DNA from: Circinella umbellata
Taxonomy: Eukaryota > Mucoromycota > Mucoromycetes > Mucorales > Lichtheimiaceae
Direction: 5' to 3'
Assembly (NCBI GenBank): GCA_025093555.1
Contig: JAIWNF010000013.1
Span: 682,001-746,000, forward strand
DNA: 64,000 nt
The notes under the pieces are model-generated. The model did not search any database and was not told the origin of the DNA. It saw only the letters and a program-made list of their open reading frames with translations. Positions 49,860-62,371 of the stretch are shown here, piece by piece; within the stretch, counting starts at the first letter, position 1, and each line of letters starts with the position of its first letter. The position numbers and the translations under genes were made by a program.

Positions 49860-52800
49860 AACTAAAATGCCTATTCAATCCCTTGGACATTTACTTTGGT
49901 TTCTATAAGTACATATCTTTTCCTAAAAAATTAACTCTCGTAAAATAACCACTCATGTTTATTAGCGAGTAGTGTAATGTCATGCAGAATTACGTATAAA
50001 AATAGTAAACAGAAAAGTTCATGAAACCTGTGGTATGTAGCTCTTCAGATAATGTAGGATCTATGTTGATTACAACTACTGCAGCTTTCTCAACACTACA
50101 GCCTTAATGTCTGTCCGGGAAAGTCTGGTCACTACAGTACGGCAGAAAATTACTCCAGAAACATCCAAGTTCCGTCAGTAAGGTGATTTTTGGTATCAAT
50201 GTTATTAATAGTGAAAGAACTTTGAAACAAACCTTTTTAAGTTTACAAACTCGAACTTTACCAATAGTTGCTGTCACAGGAAGAACAGTTTTTGAGCTGA
50301 CTTCTGCAATTCAAAACCAAGCAGAAGCATCGATCGCGTAAGTACGTAAATGATAAAACTAAATTGATGATACAGTCGAACCCCATTTGTTGCACAGGTA
50401 GGATTTGACTCGAACGTAGTGCAAAGATTAGGGGTGTGTAAAAAGAGGGGGTCGAAAAGATAGTAAGAACAGAGTGGAGGTGTATAGTAACTGAGTGTGC
50501 AAAAAAACGGGGTTTAACTGTATAGAACGGCGCAACATAATAGATAAGCTAAATAGAAAAAAAACACATATATTGAATTATCATTTTGATGCTGTTGGCT
50601 ATAGCAATAAAGTTACCCTACTTTCATCAATAACAAGCAATACAGTACTATCACTGACAAGGAGTATTGCTACTGGTAATATTATCCAACTTTGCTGGAT
50701 ATGGTAAAATATTTTTACAGTTATTCTTATAAACCAAGCCAATCAAGCTAAAGAAATACAGAATGCAACTACCTGGCTTCCGCTCTCCGATTGCATTAGG
50801 TATACTTCTATGCACTAACTCTTCTTTTTTTAACCGGCGGGTTGTATTAAACGGCATGTATTTTTCGCAACATCTTCTTTTTGGTTGGTAACGTAGTTAG
50901 TCTGGATTTTTGTTTACAAGTAGTCTACTTACTAGCTTTATTTTTAATTTACATTTTTGTTACAAAAGTACCAATCAACGTTCATATAGAACAGTTTATG
51001 TTTCTCGGAACTTTCCGTCCGTATAAAAGTTTTATTTATTTTGTTTGTTCTCAATTAGTTTTAATTCAAAATCCATGCTTTTTATTCCAACTATGATTAC
51101 ACATGAATACCTCTTTATCTATCTTTGAATCAAATCAAATGCCTGGGGTCTTTTTCCCAGGACCGTATAAAGTTCCAATCTACTCTTTATAATTTCTGCC
51201 AGATGACATTTTTTTTGAAGGCGCGCTCTTAGCAAGTACAGCATTTCTTGTTCCGCCCTCCAACCTCTTCCAATTATTACTCCTCCCATTCCCCAAAAAT
51301 GAAGTGCTGACCGATAGAATTTATGATTTGTCACACAAGCGAGTGTCTTTTGTGCAGGTCTTTTTTACCACTTTACCAAAAGATAATCTTATGGGAGCGC
51401 AAGTGGAGTTGAATTATAGTCAAAGTCAAAGCAGAACAGTTAATCGTATAATTTGCTCAATTGGCTTTGACAAATAACGTATTGCGTCAGATTCGAAACC
51501 CTAAATCATAAATTTGGAAAAACACATGAGGTTTATCATCTTATGCGTATGACACCGTAATATCTACATATCACAAACGCGCCGTTTTTTATATAATAAC
51601 TAACATGACAAAAAAAGTCCTAACCTTCTCCAGTTTCTTTCTTAAAAACGTTTTAACCTTTTAGTGATAATTTTGCATACCTTTTATTGGTAGTAATATA
51701 TGATCGTTTTGTATTATTTTTTGATTATATAGATATATATTTGCTATTGTTGATGGGTATTTTCATTGTTACTGTGACTTTTTGTTTACCTACTTTGGTC
51801 AAAAACATTTATATTTTTTTTTATATATTTGTAAGAATATAATATACCATGTACTTGTGAATTGTTGAGAATATTCAGTTTAAATTTGCTTTTGTACCAC
51901 AAAATGACCCATCTTTCTATTTTTTTTCCCTGCTCACGGAAATAATCAGGGATCTATCTGTATAAGTACTTTGATCTATTTTATGATATCATAGATCTTT
52001 AAACGAATCATATGGTAAGAATTTTTTATACGATTGATCGCAATATATTTTAAACATCAATAACAAGAACATGAAGCTACTGAAATTATAATGTTCTTCA
52101 TATATGGTTTTATATACTAAAATATATAGAAAACTACTCATATTTCATGTATGGAAACATTAAGATACATTACTATGAATGGTAATACACTCTTCGGATA
52201 TACTATAATAGGTTGGCCAGCTTTTTTCTTACAGAAATCGGGTTGGCTAGATAATAAGGTTGTTGTATTATACCCAACATTCTATATCTGTTGTGTACTA
52301 TATGCAAGTCCATCGAAAATACTTGTCTATATTGTGTGGTCCTCATGGCCAGCACGTAAGAATATACTATAGAGTATATAAATCTTAATATGATCAGTGG
52401 TCAATAATGATAAATTGTTTGACATATTTAAGAAGTACCACATGTGTAATATATTTTCTACCACAAAATTAATTGACAGTCAAATACAGTTACCAAAAAA
52501 AAAAAAAATCCAGTTTCCATTCCCAGGGAACTTATTAAATGCAGAGATGTTTTTTTATGTACATGTCTGAAAATCAACAGGGCATCAAAGTTGAACGCAA
52601 CAGAATTTTATTAGGGGGCTCATGAGATGTTTCTAAAATAGAAAAATAATCGTGGCTTTTTTCGTTCAATCCCTTAAAATAAAAAGACACTAAGATATAT
52701 TTGAATATAGACTCATGATAAGACAATCTACTTTATTGGCTGAGAAATCTTTCATGGTATACTATATATAATATGTTAGTTTACTTAGAACCTTTTAAAT

Positions 52801-54186
52801 CTCGTATAGTACTGTAATATAAAGATGATCATAAAACAGTATCAAAGTCATCAATAATGTAGATAGTGTAATTATTGATTGTTGTAATATGCGACTTTTA
52901 TATGGTTTCTTTTTTGCTGCTTTACAAACACGCGGCCCAGTAGTACAGAATAGACACCCTTTTTTCAAGTTGAGAGATAAAGTTCCCAAGGATGATTGAT
53001 TAAGCATTGATAACTATTCTGCAAATTGGTTTTGGGCAAAACAGTAACTCGTATTATTAGTGCTACGTAAACAAATATACAATTAGGGTTTAAGCGATGA
53101 CGACAATAATAAATTTGATGATGTTGACCAAGATAATAAGCACTTTTGTGTCTCTATTTGTGTTTGTATGTAAGTTCCCTGTTTTTTCAACCCCTCTCAA
53201 TATTTATTTGTTTGTTTTCTGATAAGCTTGAGAATAAAATAAAAATAAAAACTTTCCTCTTTCAGAGAAAGTCTACATATATATATAAATATTTAACGGA
53301 GTAGAAGAGTATTATGGTGTTGATACAATTTACGTATAAAAAAATAAATTTTAGGCTGTTTTGATTTGACTTCTGTTTGTGAATCAGGAAAAATAACGAA
53401 TCTATTGCAACAACAGATAGATTATAAAAATATTTTCTTTCTCTGTGATTAAACGATCGAGTAGATTCCTACTACGTACGCATTATAAATTACTTTTGAT
53501 GCAATTAGATCGCACGTAAAGTATATGTGAAGCAGATATCTTAATACGGTAAACTTAATCCTATATCGTTGCTTACTGGCGTGATTATCCACGCTTGGAA
53601 AAATAGTCTCTCCCTCCTCGATATATATTTGTAAATTTAATGCCATGGGGTCTGACAGTTTTTCAATTTAAAAATAATAAGTTGTTGTGTATATGAAGAA
53701 ACAGAAAAAAAAGCTTTTATATAAAAACATATTAAGAGAGAAAATAATAATAATAATAATAATAGTAATAGAAGAATGTTCATAATATTAAAAGTACAAT
53801 AGTGCAGATGTTTGAAAGATATATAATAATTCCCTTTCTTTATAGACTTGTTTATAGAATAAAAAGAAAGAGATAAAGAAGAAATGGGAGATATATGTAT
53901 AGGATAAATACAGGGGGAATTGATATTATTACAAGAATATATGTATGTGTGGAAAAGTGTGTTGTGGCATGAAAATAATAATATTGTTGTAGAGGTTAGT
54001 AGTAGAAATAATGCTTTTGCTATACAGAATGTTGTAGGGTTAAAGAGACAGAGAGAAAGAGAGCGAGGAAGATAGAAGACTATAAGTACAATTTAATATA
54101 AGATGATGCATGGTTATATGAAGGGCTGATGAAAGATAAAGGGAGCGAAGGAAAAGGTTTTGAAAAAAATAAACGATTGATCTTTT
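49860..54186. other. Long gene-poor region holding a MITE
   Basis: About 4.3 kb, AT-rich. Apart from the MITE at 50373-50520 and a short coding-like stretch at about 50107-50335, I see no supported gene. Open frames at 52151 and 52795 have no recognisable domain or splice pattern. Confidence 0.45.
50371..50522. mobile_element. MITE with TA target duplication (pogo/Tc1-mariner type)
   Basis: A 148-bp unit at 50373-50520 is flanked by TA on each side. The left end reads CAGTCGAACCCCATTTGTTG; the right end, reverse-complemented, reads CAGTTAAACCCCGTTTTTTT, and both continue into GCACA. This is a ~25-bp imperfect terminal inverted repeat beginning CAGT. The interior is purine-rich and non-coding. 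CAGT ends plus TA duplication are the mark of pogo/Tigger-type elements, moved in trans. Confidence 0.8.
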
Positions 54187-55508
54187 TTATGGTGTTACTA
54201 CCGGTTCATCTTGCATCGATGAGCTGACAGTGCTAGTAGGTGATGAAGAAGGAGATACGAGTGGTTGTTGTTGTTGATCATTATTCTTTCCTTGATCTTT
54301 GCCCTTATTAGCTTCAGCAGCAGCGCGCTTACGTTCCAATTTAGCATAGTGAAGTCCACAAGCATTACAAAGTGTACGAGCACCATCTGGTCCTCGTCGC
54401 CATTCAGGTGTTTCTGAGATATTACAAGAATGACAACGGCCTTGGAATACAGTACGCTTTCTTCTTTTTCGTTGACGGAGGCTACGTAAAGGGTTGCTGT
54501 CGTCATACTGCATACCTTCTTCGTCATCATGCGTTTCTGGGCGTTGATCAACCTGATATAGTAGTATATGATTAGATCTCGGTTTTGTTTCTTCTTAGAT
54601 ATATAAACATTATAGTAAACTTACATAAACACTTGTAGGAGTTACTAAAGTAGAATAATAAGCTTGACGCTTTTCTTCTTGTGCAGCTAATTGTTGTTTT
54701 TGCATTCGTAAAAGAGCATTTAATATTTCGTTTGCACGACCAATCATATCATCAAGCCATGGTTGAGAATTTGCTAAAAGGTGAGGATCTGTAGGCATAT
54801 TGGTTTGTTGATGGACTACTGTTTCACGCATTGTTGAACAATGATTAACAATCTATTCAAAGCATATGTAATTTCATATTGATGGGATTATTAGATGATC
54901 ACAGAAAAATATTTAACTCTCTTTGTAAAAGTCAAATGAAAATTTTCAATTTTTTCTTATTCCTACCTGATCCATATCTTGAAACACTCTTTTACGTGCT
55001 GCAGCAGCTCGTTGATTTTCAACTTCTTGTTGCTGTGATACACGATAATCAGGTTGTGGCCATGGTGCAAGTTTTTGTGGAGATGTTAATTGGGTATGAA
55101 GATGTGATTGAAGTTGTTGTGAGGGAGGTGATCGTTGAGATGTTTGTTGCTGATGATGATGTTGTGGAGGTGAATATGTAAATGGATGAAGTCGACGATT
55201 TTGGTTATCCAATGTATTTGTGGGAATGGTAGTAGTGGTTGATGTTGTCAGGGGAGCAGGAGCTGACTTATGGTTACCAAGAGGTGGTGATGGCAACGAC
55301 ATTGATGGTCCTCGGCTGAAATTCCATGATGATGCTGGTGGAAGTTGACTATCAATGCTAGAAATAGGAGGGAGGAGGATAGGTCGTCGGTTCGATGAAT
55401 TCAATCTATATTAATAACAATATGCATAAGTTTTTATGATTAAGATACAGTTTCTAGAACAATGAGAAAAGTTTCATTTAAAATAAAAAAAACATACTCT
55501 GATTGCAT
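54187..55508 (-). CDS. GATA-type zinc-finger transcription factor
   Basis: Four exons: 55508-55498 (11 nt, MQSE split), 55405-54967, 54852-54625 and 54552-54187, total 1044 nt, 347 aa, in frame. A single GATA finger at residues ~266-291 has spacing C-x2-C-x18-C-x2-C (CHSC...[14 protein letters not shown] then [11 protein letters not shown]). A preceding basic run RQRKRRKR may act in nuclear import or DNA contact. The N-terminal half is P/Q/S/H-rich, and residues ~175-210 could form a helix or coiled coil ([20 protein letters not shown]). The 18-residue loop resembles the white-collar-2 finger, but no PAS domain is present. It should bind GATA sites; targets are unknown. Confidence 0.88.
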
Positions 55509-56807
55509 CTGTGATAATGATATATTGGTATAATGTTAAAATAAGAAGAGGTAGTTTATTGTTATCGTATTCGTATTGTGACTGAGTGGAAAAAAGGAAA
55601 AAAAAAGTTGAAAGAGAAGAAAGAAGAAGAAAGAGAACAAATAAAGAAGAAAATATTTTTTAAGAGCAACACTTTTTTTTAAAGTTTACAAACAAGTGTT
55701 TAATATCGAGATCATAAAGCAGATATAGTTGCCGATCAGACATGTCTTACAATGTAAAAAATATCGGTTAAAAATGTTAAAAACCTTTAGTGTAACCCGA
55801 AAGACCGGCGAGCACTTCTTTTTTTCCCGGCTTTAAAGTTTGCTACCCCGCAGGAACAACCATAGACCCCCTTTTTATTATCTTATCAATTTCACTTTGA
55901 CCTCCTTTAATTCCGTTTTAAACAGTTTTAAACATGTTTCAATAAAGAGAAGCAACCCTTTTGTGTTCTTGTTCCCCGAGCTTTCGTTTTTATGAAATGA
56001 GATCCTTAAATGGCTCATATTTTCTAACGAATTATATACATTCCCATCAAACTTTGACGCCCTATTTTTTTTTTTCAAACACCATTATCCTTTTTTTTTT
56101 CTTTTTGCTCCGGGAATAACGGATTAACAAAACAAAAATTGTTTGCTAGTCGTTTATAGAAGTTTTGTTACAATTAAATCTTACAGGTCCCTAAATCTTA
56201 TCTTGAAATAAATAAATATAGGCATCTAGCACTTTTTTTATGCTTGGGTTAGCTTTGGTATTCATAAAACTGTTTCTTCAGCCTTTTCACTTTTTTCCGT
56301 CCCCCCGATTTTTTCTTCTGCTCACTCCCCGTAGTTTCGGTTGGCTGAGGACTGAGTTCCGTCATTATATTTTTCTTATGATTTAAAATCATTGGACAGA
56401 GATAACAAAAAAAATAATGTTTTCCTTTATAGTTTTGAATTTAATCTCGTGAGAAACTTCATGTAAACTTTACACACTTATCAACTTATTTTCTTTGTTT
56501 ATTAATCGAATTTATCATTTGACTATGATTCGTTAGTAATAAAACTTTAATCAACTCAAAATTATAAAAGTTCCCCCATTTTCACAATGACTTTCAGCTG
56601 AGAAAGAAAAATGATAATAATAGCTCACATCTACAATTAATATCGACATTTATATAACTATAATATATCTTATTACTTAATGGTATTCATTTTTTTTGCA
56701 TGAGTTATTTATTTTATTTTTTCAATAGAAGAGCGAAAAAAAATCATAGAAAATCATTATCTGTTCACATAATTATAAAATAAAGCTTGATTCCATTAGA
56801 GTTTTTT
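55509..56807. other. GATA-gene promoter region and 3' side of the SGF73 gene
   Basis: About 1.3 kb of AT-rich sequence with purine-rich tracts directly upstream of the GATA gene. It contains a 22-nt string also present at 26672. No gene seen. Confidence 0.4.
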
Positions 56808-59190
56808 TTATGTGTCACGCATAGTACCATTGGTTGATGCAAACATAGCTCCAGAGTTTATTGATCCTGAAAATCCTATCATCCCTAGCGAAGGCCCGGT
56901 TAAGCCCGTTGTAGGCTGACTAATATGATTTATCGTTGTAGCTGTAGGTGAACTCATCATTGAATGAGAATAGGCCTGTTGTTGCTGAGAAGAATGTAAA
57001 GGAGAAGATAAATTGGTATTATTATTATTATTACTATTATTATTATTATAGATGCTTGACAAGCTACTGTTACTGTCACTGTGAGCCATGGATGCAGATT
57101 TGGGTGTAATGGTATCAAGTAAAATATCACGTAGCCGATAACATTGCCGTCGTCGCTTTACAAAATTGAAGGGTTTCTCGGCAAGTGGCATTGGACAACT
57201 TTGTCTTATGGCATTCATCACACTATCTACTTCTTCATCTGAATTTATATGATGTTCATCGTTTGTTGGTGTGTTATCATGTGTATTGGCTGTAGCACTT
57301 ACAGGAGCAGGTGATGCTGTCCTATTTTGCAATTTTTTGGTGCTGGTTTTTGTTGTCTTTGTTACGGTTGTTGCTCCTTTATTGGTGGTTGCATTTGCAC
57401 CTGCTGCTAGTTGATAAAGTGGAACATCATTTAATATGTACGAATTAAGTATAACTATAAAGTGTCTACTTTTTTTTACGTTTTTACAACTCCCCCCACA
57501 CCCGCACACGCTATTACACCAATTACAACCAACCAACAACCAACTAAGCTATTCCAATTGCTCTGAAACTCGGATTACTGTACGTTTTTAAAACTTACAC
57601 TGTGGCCGACCAATCGCTTTCTTTTGATATGCAGATAAAAGAACATCATAAGGTTGTGATCGTCCTGAAACAGCACGTTTTGCACCCATTGAATGACTTT
57701 TGCACGTTAATGATCGTGTACATGGTGTATTGTTGGGTCCTTGAATAACACCACACTGCTTATCCAAATCCAACGGTGCTATTATTACAAATATTAGAGG
57801 GATTTTTTTTATCCGCTTGGGTTTTCTTGCATATGTGTGAGTGAGAAAGAATGTTTCAGTTACCTTTTTGTTTGGGGGTAGATTTTGCTTTTTGCTTTTC
57901 TTTCTTTATCTTTTTCTTCTCAGGTTTTTCGTTTGTTGATGGGGGACATTTTGCAGGTACTGATGTGGATTCCGATGCTTCTGTAATGTTGTTGTTAGTA
58001 TCATTCACTAGATCCAACAAAAATTGAAATTATATATAAAGCATTATCTAATATGTACTACCTTCAATTGTGTCACCGCCAGCACCGCCTCCAATAGTAC
58101 CATTGGCACCACTACTACTCCCCCCTTTCTTATCAGTTTGTTTCTTCTTTTTGTTGGATGATGATTCGCTTTGTCGTTTTAATGCAATGGGATTGTCATC
58201 GTCATCATCATCATCGTCAGAAAATATACTTTTCATTTTTGATTTATCGTTAGATGATGACGATGATGACGATCCTTCCATCTGTGTTAATGCTCTGGGT
58301 TTCTTTTTCCCTTTACCACATGTTTCTATATGAAGATATAGACGACCACGAGTTAACTTTGATTGATAAATAATAAAACTGAGTTCCCCTTTTCTGATAA
58401 AAAAACACCATAATATAATTTACCTGAATGTGCCCGAAAACTATTCGCAAGTATCGGTCGCTGACATGTTTTACATTTAACAATAATGACATCCTCTTCC
58501 ATTGTATTTGTTCCAAATGTTTTCCGTTCACTGACGTCAAATCTTGTTACTGTAGGAGATAATTCACCATCGGATAGACTATCATCAGCCTCATCAAAAG
58601 AATCAATAATATCATGCATTTTTTTCCAGGATGATGATGATGATGATGATGATGAATTGTTATTATTGTTATGGATATGGATATCTGAAGGGTATTTGCG
58701 CTTTAAAAGTCCACTTTCTGGATTATAAGGTAGCCGATTCCAACTTGAGTCTTCTTGAAATACAGAAAGTGTGCTAGGTGTTACGTGTTTTGACCAATCG
58801 AATGTGCTTCCGTCCTGTGCTGTAATAAGTGGTTTTGCCAAGGAATTGATGTCTATTAGGAAAAAAAAGACATATACATGATATTATTATCGTTGCCTGT
58901 TTTTATATCTTTTCTCTCTTACCTGTTTGTAACCTTTCGATTTCTGTCCCTTTTTTACTCAAAATATTTTGCTGTTCTTCTGTCAAGTAATCTAATTATT
59001 AAACCAATATAACGTTGCGAATTAATGTTTAATCATTACTATCGATATCGATCCCCCTTGGAATAAATATGTATCGACATCAAGACTACTTTCAATCTCT
59101 CACTCTCGCTCTTCTTTCTAGATCCCATTTCGTTATCTCTACTTTAACGATTGGTTCACCTTGTTTTTTACTTGGCCCGTTGGCCGACAT
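56808..59190 (-). CDS. SGF73: SAGA deubiquitinase-module anchor Sgf73 (ataxin-7 family)
   Basis: Exons from the second on: 58991-58923, 58852-58424, 58325-58062, 58007-57864, 57778-57599 and 57406-56808, all joined in phase 1. A zinc finger ([19 protein letters not shown], then ETCGKG across an intron) is followed by a D/K/S-rich linker. Then comes the SCA7 domain: [40 protein letters not shown]. The finger plus SCA7 pair defines ataxin-7/Sgf73, which tethers Ubp8 to SAGA and binds nucleosomes. The C-terminus is N/S/Q-rich. The first exon is uncertain. From ATG 59190 the exon could end at 59160 (AAG|GTGAAC, phase 1, about 572 aa). It could instead end at 59104 (AGA|GTGAGA) and join at 58971. 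Confidence 0.87.
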
Positions 59191-59704
59191 GATCTTTAAA
59201 AAATGAACTGTAACGTAATTTGATAAAAAAAAAAGTAGTTCTTGCGCAGCGATTAAGAATAATAATATAAAAAGCTGCTGCAACAAGATTGTTTTTTCTT
59301 TCTTTTGAATGCAACTTTATATATACCCACACGAAAAAGTATATTTTTTTCTTTTTTTTTTAGAAAAAAAATGTCTATAGTATAAGAGAAAAAGACTTTA
59401 GTATTGCCTATCTTTTTAACTAGCACAGACCAGCTTTTACGCCTTGTTACCAGCCCTTTGGGAGCGTGAAAACGACTTTTGTTGTAACCAAACCGACAGG
59501 AAGGGCACAATCACATAATATAGGAAATCAATTTCACCGACTGACGAATCAGATGCCAGTATATATGCCCCTATAATGATGGCAGGTTGTACAATGTATT
59601 TGTTCTCCCTCCTTTTAATTGAGTTCAGATGATGTTTTCTTTTATTTAAAACAGCAAAATAATTTTTTTTTCAACTAGCTAGTTGTTCCGTATGTAATAT
59701 AAGC
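59191..59704. other. Intergenic: promoter of SGF73 and 3' side of the acyl-CoA synthetase gene
   Basis: About 510 nt, AT-rich with A/T homopolymers. Short frames have no support. Confidence 0.4.
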
Positions 59705-62371
59705 TTAATTGATACGCTCTTTGTATGATTTCCAAAGTTTATCGCGTACCAAATGCTTTTGTATTTTACCTGGATATATTTTACATGCGTTAGTCGCCTT
59801 ATCATTCATTAGATATTTATAATAAGCATCATTATTTATTTTTAGTATTAGATCAAAACAGAAAGCGATATTTACCAGTACTACATAGAAAAGATAACAC
59901 ATATAAGTTAATAGTCTAGCTTATCATTATATATCATTATTATATATATCTACATTACCTAGTCTTTGGAAGATTTTCGACGAAAAATACTTTTGAAGGG
60001 CATTTATAGCCAGCCAAGTTCTTGCGACAATGGGCAATTACTTCATCTTCTTTGATTGTTTGGCCTTGGCGAACGACAATGCAAGCATAGGGTCGTTCTC
60101 CCCATTGTTTATCTGGAAGCCCTACAACGCAACTAAGCATGATATCATCTTCTTTAATTAATACTTTAAAGCTTTTTTTCCCTTTCTTTACTTCTTATTC
60201 ATAAATTACCATTCAGAAACCTGTTTCAACTCCATAATAACTTTTTCCATTTCAATTGAGCAAATATTCTCACCACCAGAAATAATAACATCTTTCGCAC
60301 GATCAACAATCTCGATAGCCCCATCTGGATGACGGACACCTAAATCACCAGTCCAGAAAACACCTCCCCGAAATGCTTTTGCATTTGCCTCAGGATCTTT
60401 ATAGTACCCCAGCATAGTTAAATTGCCATGGAAACAAATTTCTCCAATGTGTTGACCATCCGGTATAACATCTTGACCAGTATTTTGATCGAGTATAAGG
60501 GCTTCATCTTGATTTAGTACACTATATCCTTGTCGAGACGAAAGTACTTCGTGCTGTTCGCTTGGATATTGTGAGCGAGCTCCATTATCATATGTGTGTA
60601 CTGAAGGGCCATATGTCTCTATTTATTTTATCAATTATAATATAGAGTAAAACAAAAATAAGCACAGTAATTTGTAATAGAAAACTAATTATAGTAAGTA
60701 AACTCTTGTTGAACAACAAAACCTGTTAAGCCATATGCATGTATGGGGTATATGTTCAATGCATTAAGATTACGAAGAATTTTGGGTGCTACAGGAGAGG
60801 CACCAGTAATTGAATGTACAGTACGATCAAGACAAACAGCATCTTTATGGTTGCATAATTCATTCTGGACGGTTGCAGCAGCACCTATGCATTACGCATT
60901 TTAAGCACTGTTAAAACGCACATTATTCAAAATTTTATATTTCCAAAAAATACTATCACACTTATCATTGCATAGTACGTACCGTAATGAGTAATACCAT
61001 TCTCCTTTAACATTTTCCATATTAAGCCATATTCAACTTTGTTTAGCATGACCTGGGTACCTTTGTCGTTGTTGATTTAAAAAAGAACGGAGTAAGTAAC
61101 GTAATTGATTAGAAAATGAAATAAAGAGTTATTAGTTATGTAATGTGTTATTGTACATGCATATAATAATCTTTACGATACCTACCTCCCATGAGAACGA
61201 TAGTCCATGGAAAACTCCAACCATTACAATGAAACATAGGTGCTGTCCACAGATATTTAGTATCATGTGTAATTTTCGCATGAATACACATACTAAGTGT
61301 CATCAAATAACATCCACGGTAAGAAACCTGAAAGTTAAAATCAAAGAAAAAATAACTAATTAAGTTTAAAATTGTTTAAGTGTCAGCTCCTAATATTTAA
61401 CTCAAAATTAACTGTCATACTTGAACACCTTTTGGTCTGCCTAGTTATTTAATTTTTCGTGTTCACCGAGTATCAAAAACAAAATAAATGTTAATTATGG
61501 TTTTAATCTATTCATTGTCAGTTCACAATGTTTTTTTTTGTCTCAAAAAATTGTTGCAGCAAAACAAATGGGATAACGTACCGGTAGATCCAGATGTATA
61601 GTTAATGGATAAAACAGCATTTTCATCTGTCGTTAGAGGTAAATCGTTCCATTGATATAAAACTTCTGTTTTTTGCACCAAATCCTCGTATTGACAGCAA
61701 CAAGCAGCATCATTACTAATAGGACTGAAGCAATAATCATTCACATGGATCAATTTAACAATTTCTTTTACACTCGAAGATACACGGGGTAAAATTTCGT
61801 CCTGTACAATAAGCACTGATGCTCCCGAATGCTTTATCATATATTCAATTTCGGGGGGTGCTAATCGTGTGTTGAGTGGGACAAGGATACAGCCTACACT
61901 TGGAATGGCGTACATTGCTTCTAGAGATGCAGGAATATTTTGGCACAAAATGGCAATACGGTCACCAGAGCGTACATGAAAATTATAAAGTAATGAGTTT
62001 GCAAGTCGTAAAATGCGATCTGCCAAGGTTTGATAGTCATATTCTCTATCGCCATGAATAACTGCTATTTTTCCACTATACAACATGGCACTTCTCAATA
62101 AGAATCGAACTGGATCAAGTGGTGTGTGGTTTGGATCTTGTTGGGGTTTGCGATGTATTCGATCTAATAAAAAAAAGGTTCATCTTAGCTTTTTTCTTTG
62201 GTTTCTTATCTTTTCTTTTCCATCTAAAAAAAATCAACAAAGACGACAAAAATATAAATAAAGTTAAATTTTACATTTTTCATGTGTAGGAGTGGTTTCT
62301 AACGTTGATAAATGACGAGAAATAGCTTGTACTCTTGCTTCTGCTGTTGCTGATTTTGAGTTTTTCGTCAT
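59705..62371 (-). CDS. Acyl-CoA synthetase / AMP-forming ligase (plant AAE1-like group)
   Basis: Ten exons: 62371-62275, 62163-61582, 61440-61421 (20 nt), 61327-61186, 61060-60983, 60884-60723, 60618-60210, 60132-59959, 59880-59876 (5 nt) and 59769-59705. They sum to 1734 nt, 577 aa, with every phase compatible. ANL-superfamily motifs are complete: A3 TSGSTGRPKGVQ (~222-233), FHCNGWSFPW, A5 LTETYGPS (~360), A7 FWTGDLG, A8 DRAKDVIISGGENI and A10 PKTSTGKIQK with the catalytic Lys. The N-terminal NHTPLDPVRFLLRSA resembles the plant AAE1/BZO1-type group acting on short or medium carboxylic acids. It activates an acid to an acyl-AMP and then to acyl-CoA. No C-terminal SKL-type signal is present (ends KERIN). 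The substrate is unassigned. Confidence 0.92.
59876..59880 (-). other. 5-nt micro-exon of the acyl-CoA synthetase
   Basis: The previous exon ends ACT AG at 59959. This exon is TACTG, preceded by TTCTATGTAG and followed by GTAAAT. The next exon starts GT AAA ATA at 59769. The joined codons read K-T-S-T-G-K-I-Q, the canonical A10 motif. Skipping the exon gives Arg and then an immediate stop. Confidence 0.82.

Noticed and set aside
50107..50335. Coding-like stretch: ATG frame (MSVRESLVTTVRQKITPETS) ending at a GTAAGG, then ERTLKQTFLSLQTRTLPIVA ending at a GTAAGT
   Set aside because: Joining them needs a 34-nt intron and the product is unrecognised. Possible scrap of an element, not supported enough to annotate.
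51480..51510. GGTTTCGAATC on the minus strand, reminiscent of a tRNA B box
   Set aside because: Not a match to the GGTTCGANTCC consensus, and no cloverleaf could be drawn.
52151..52372. 73-aa hydrophobic frame in the 50-54 kb gap
   Set aside because: Isolated, AT-rich composition, no splice or domain support.
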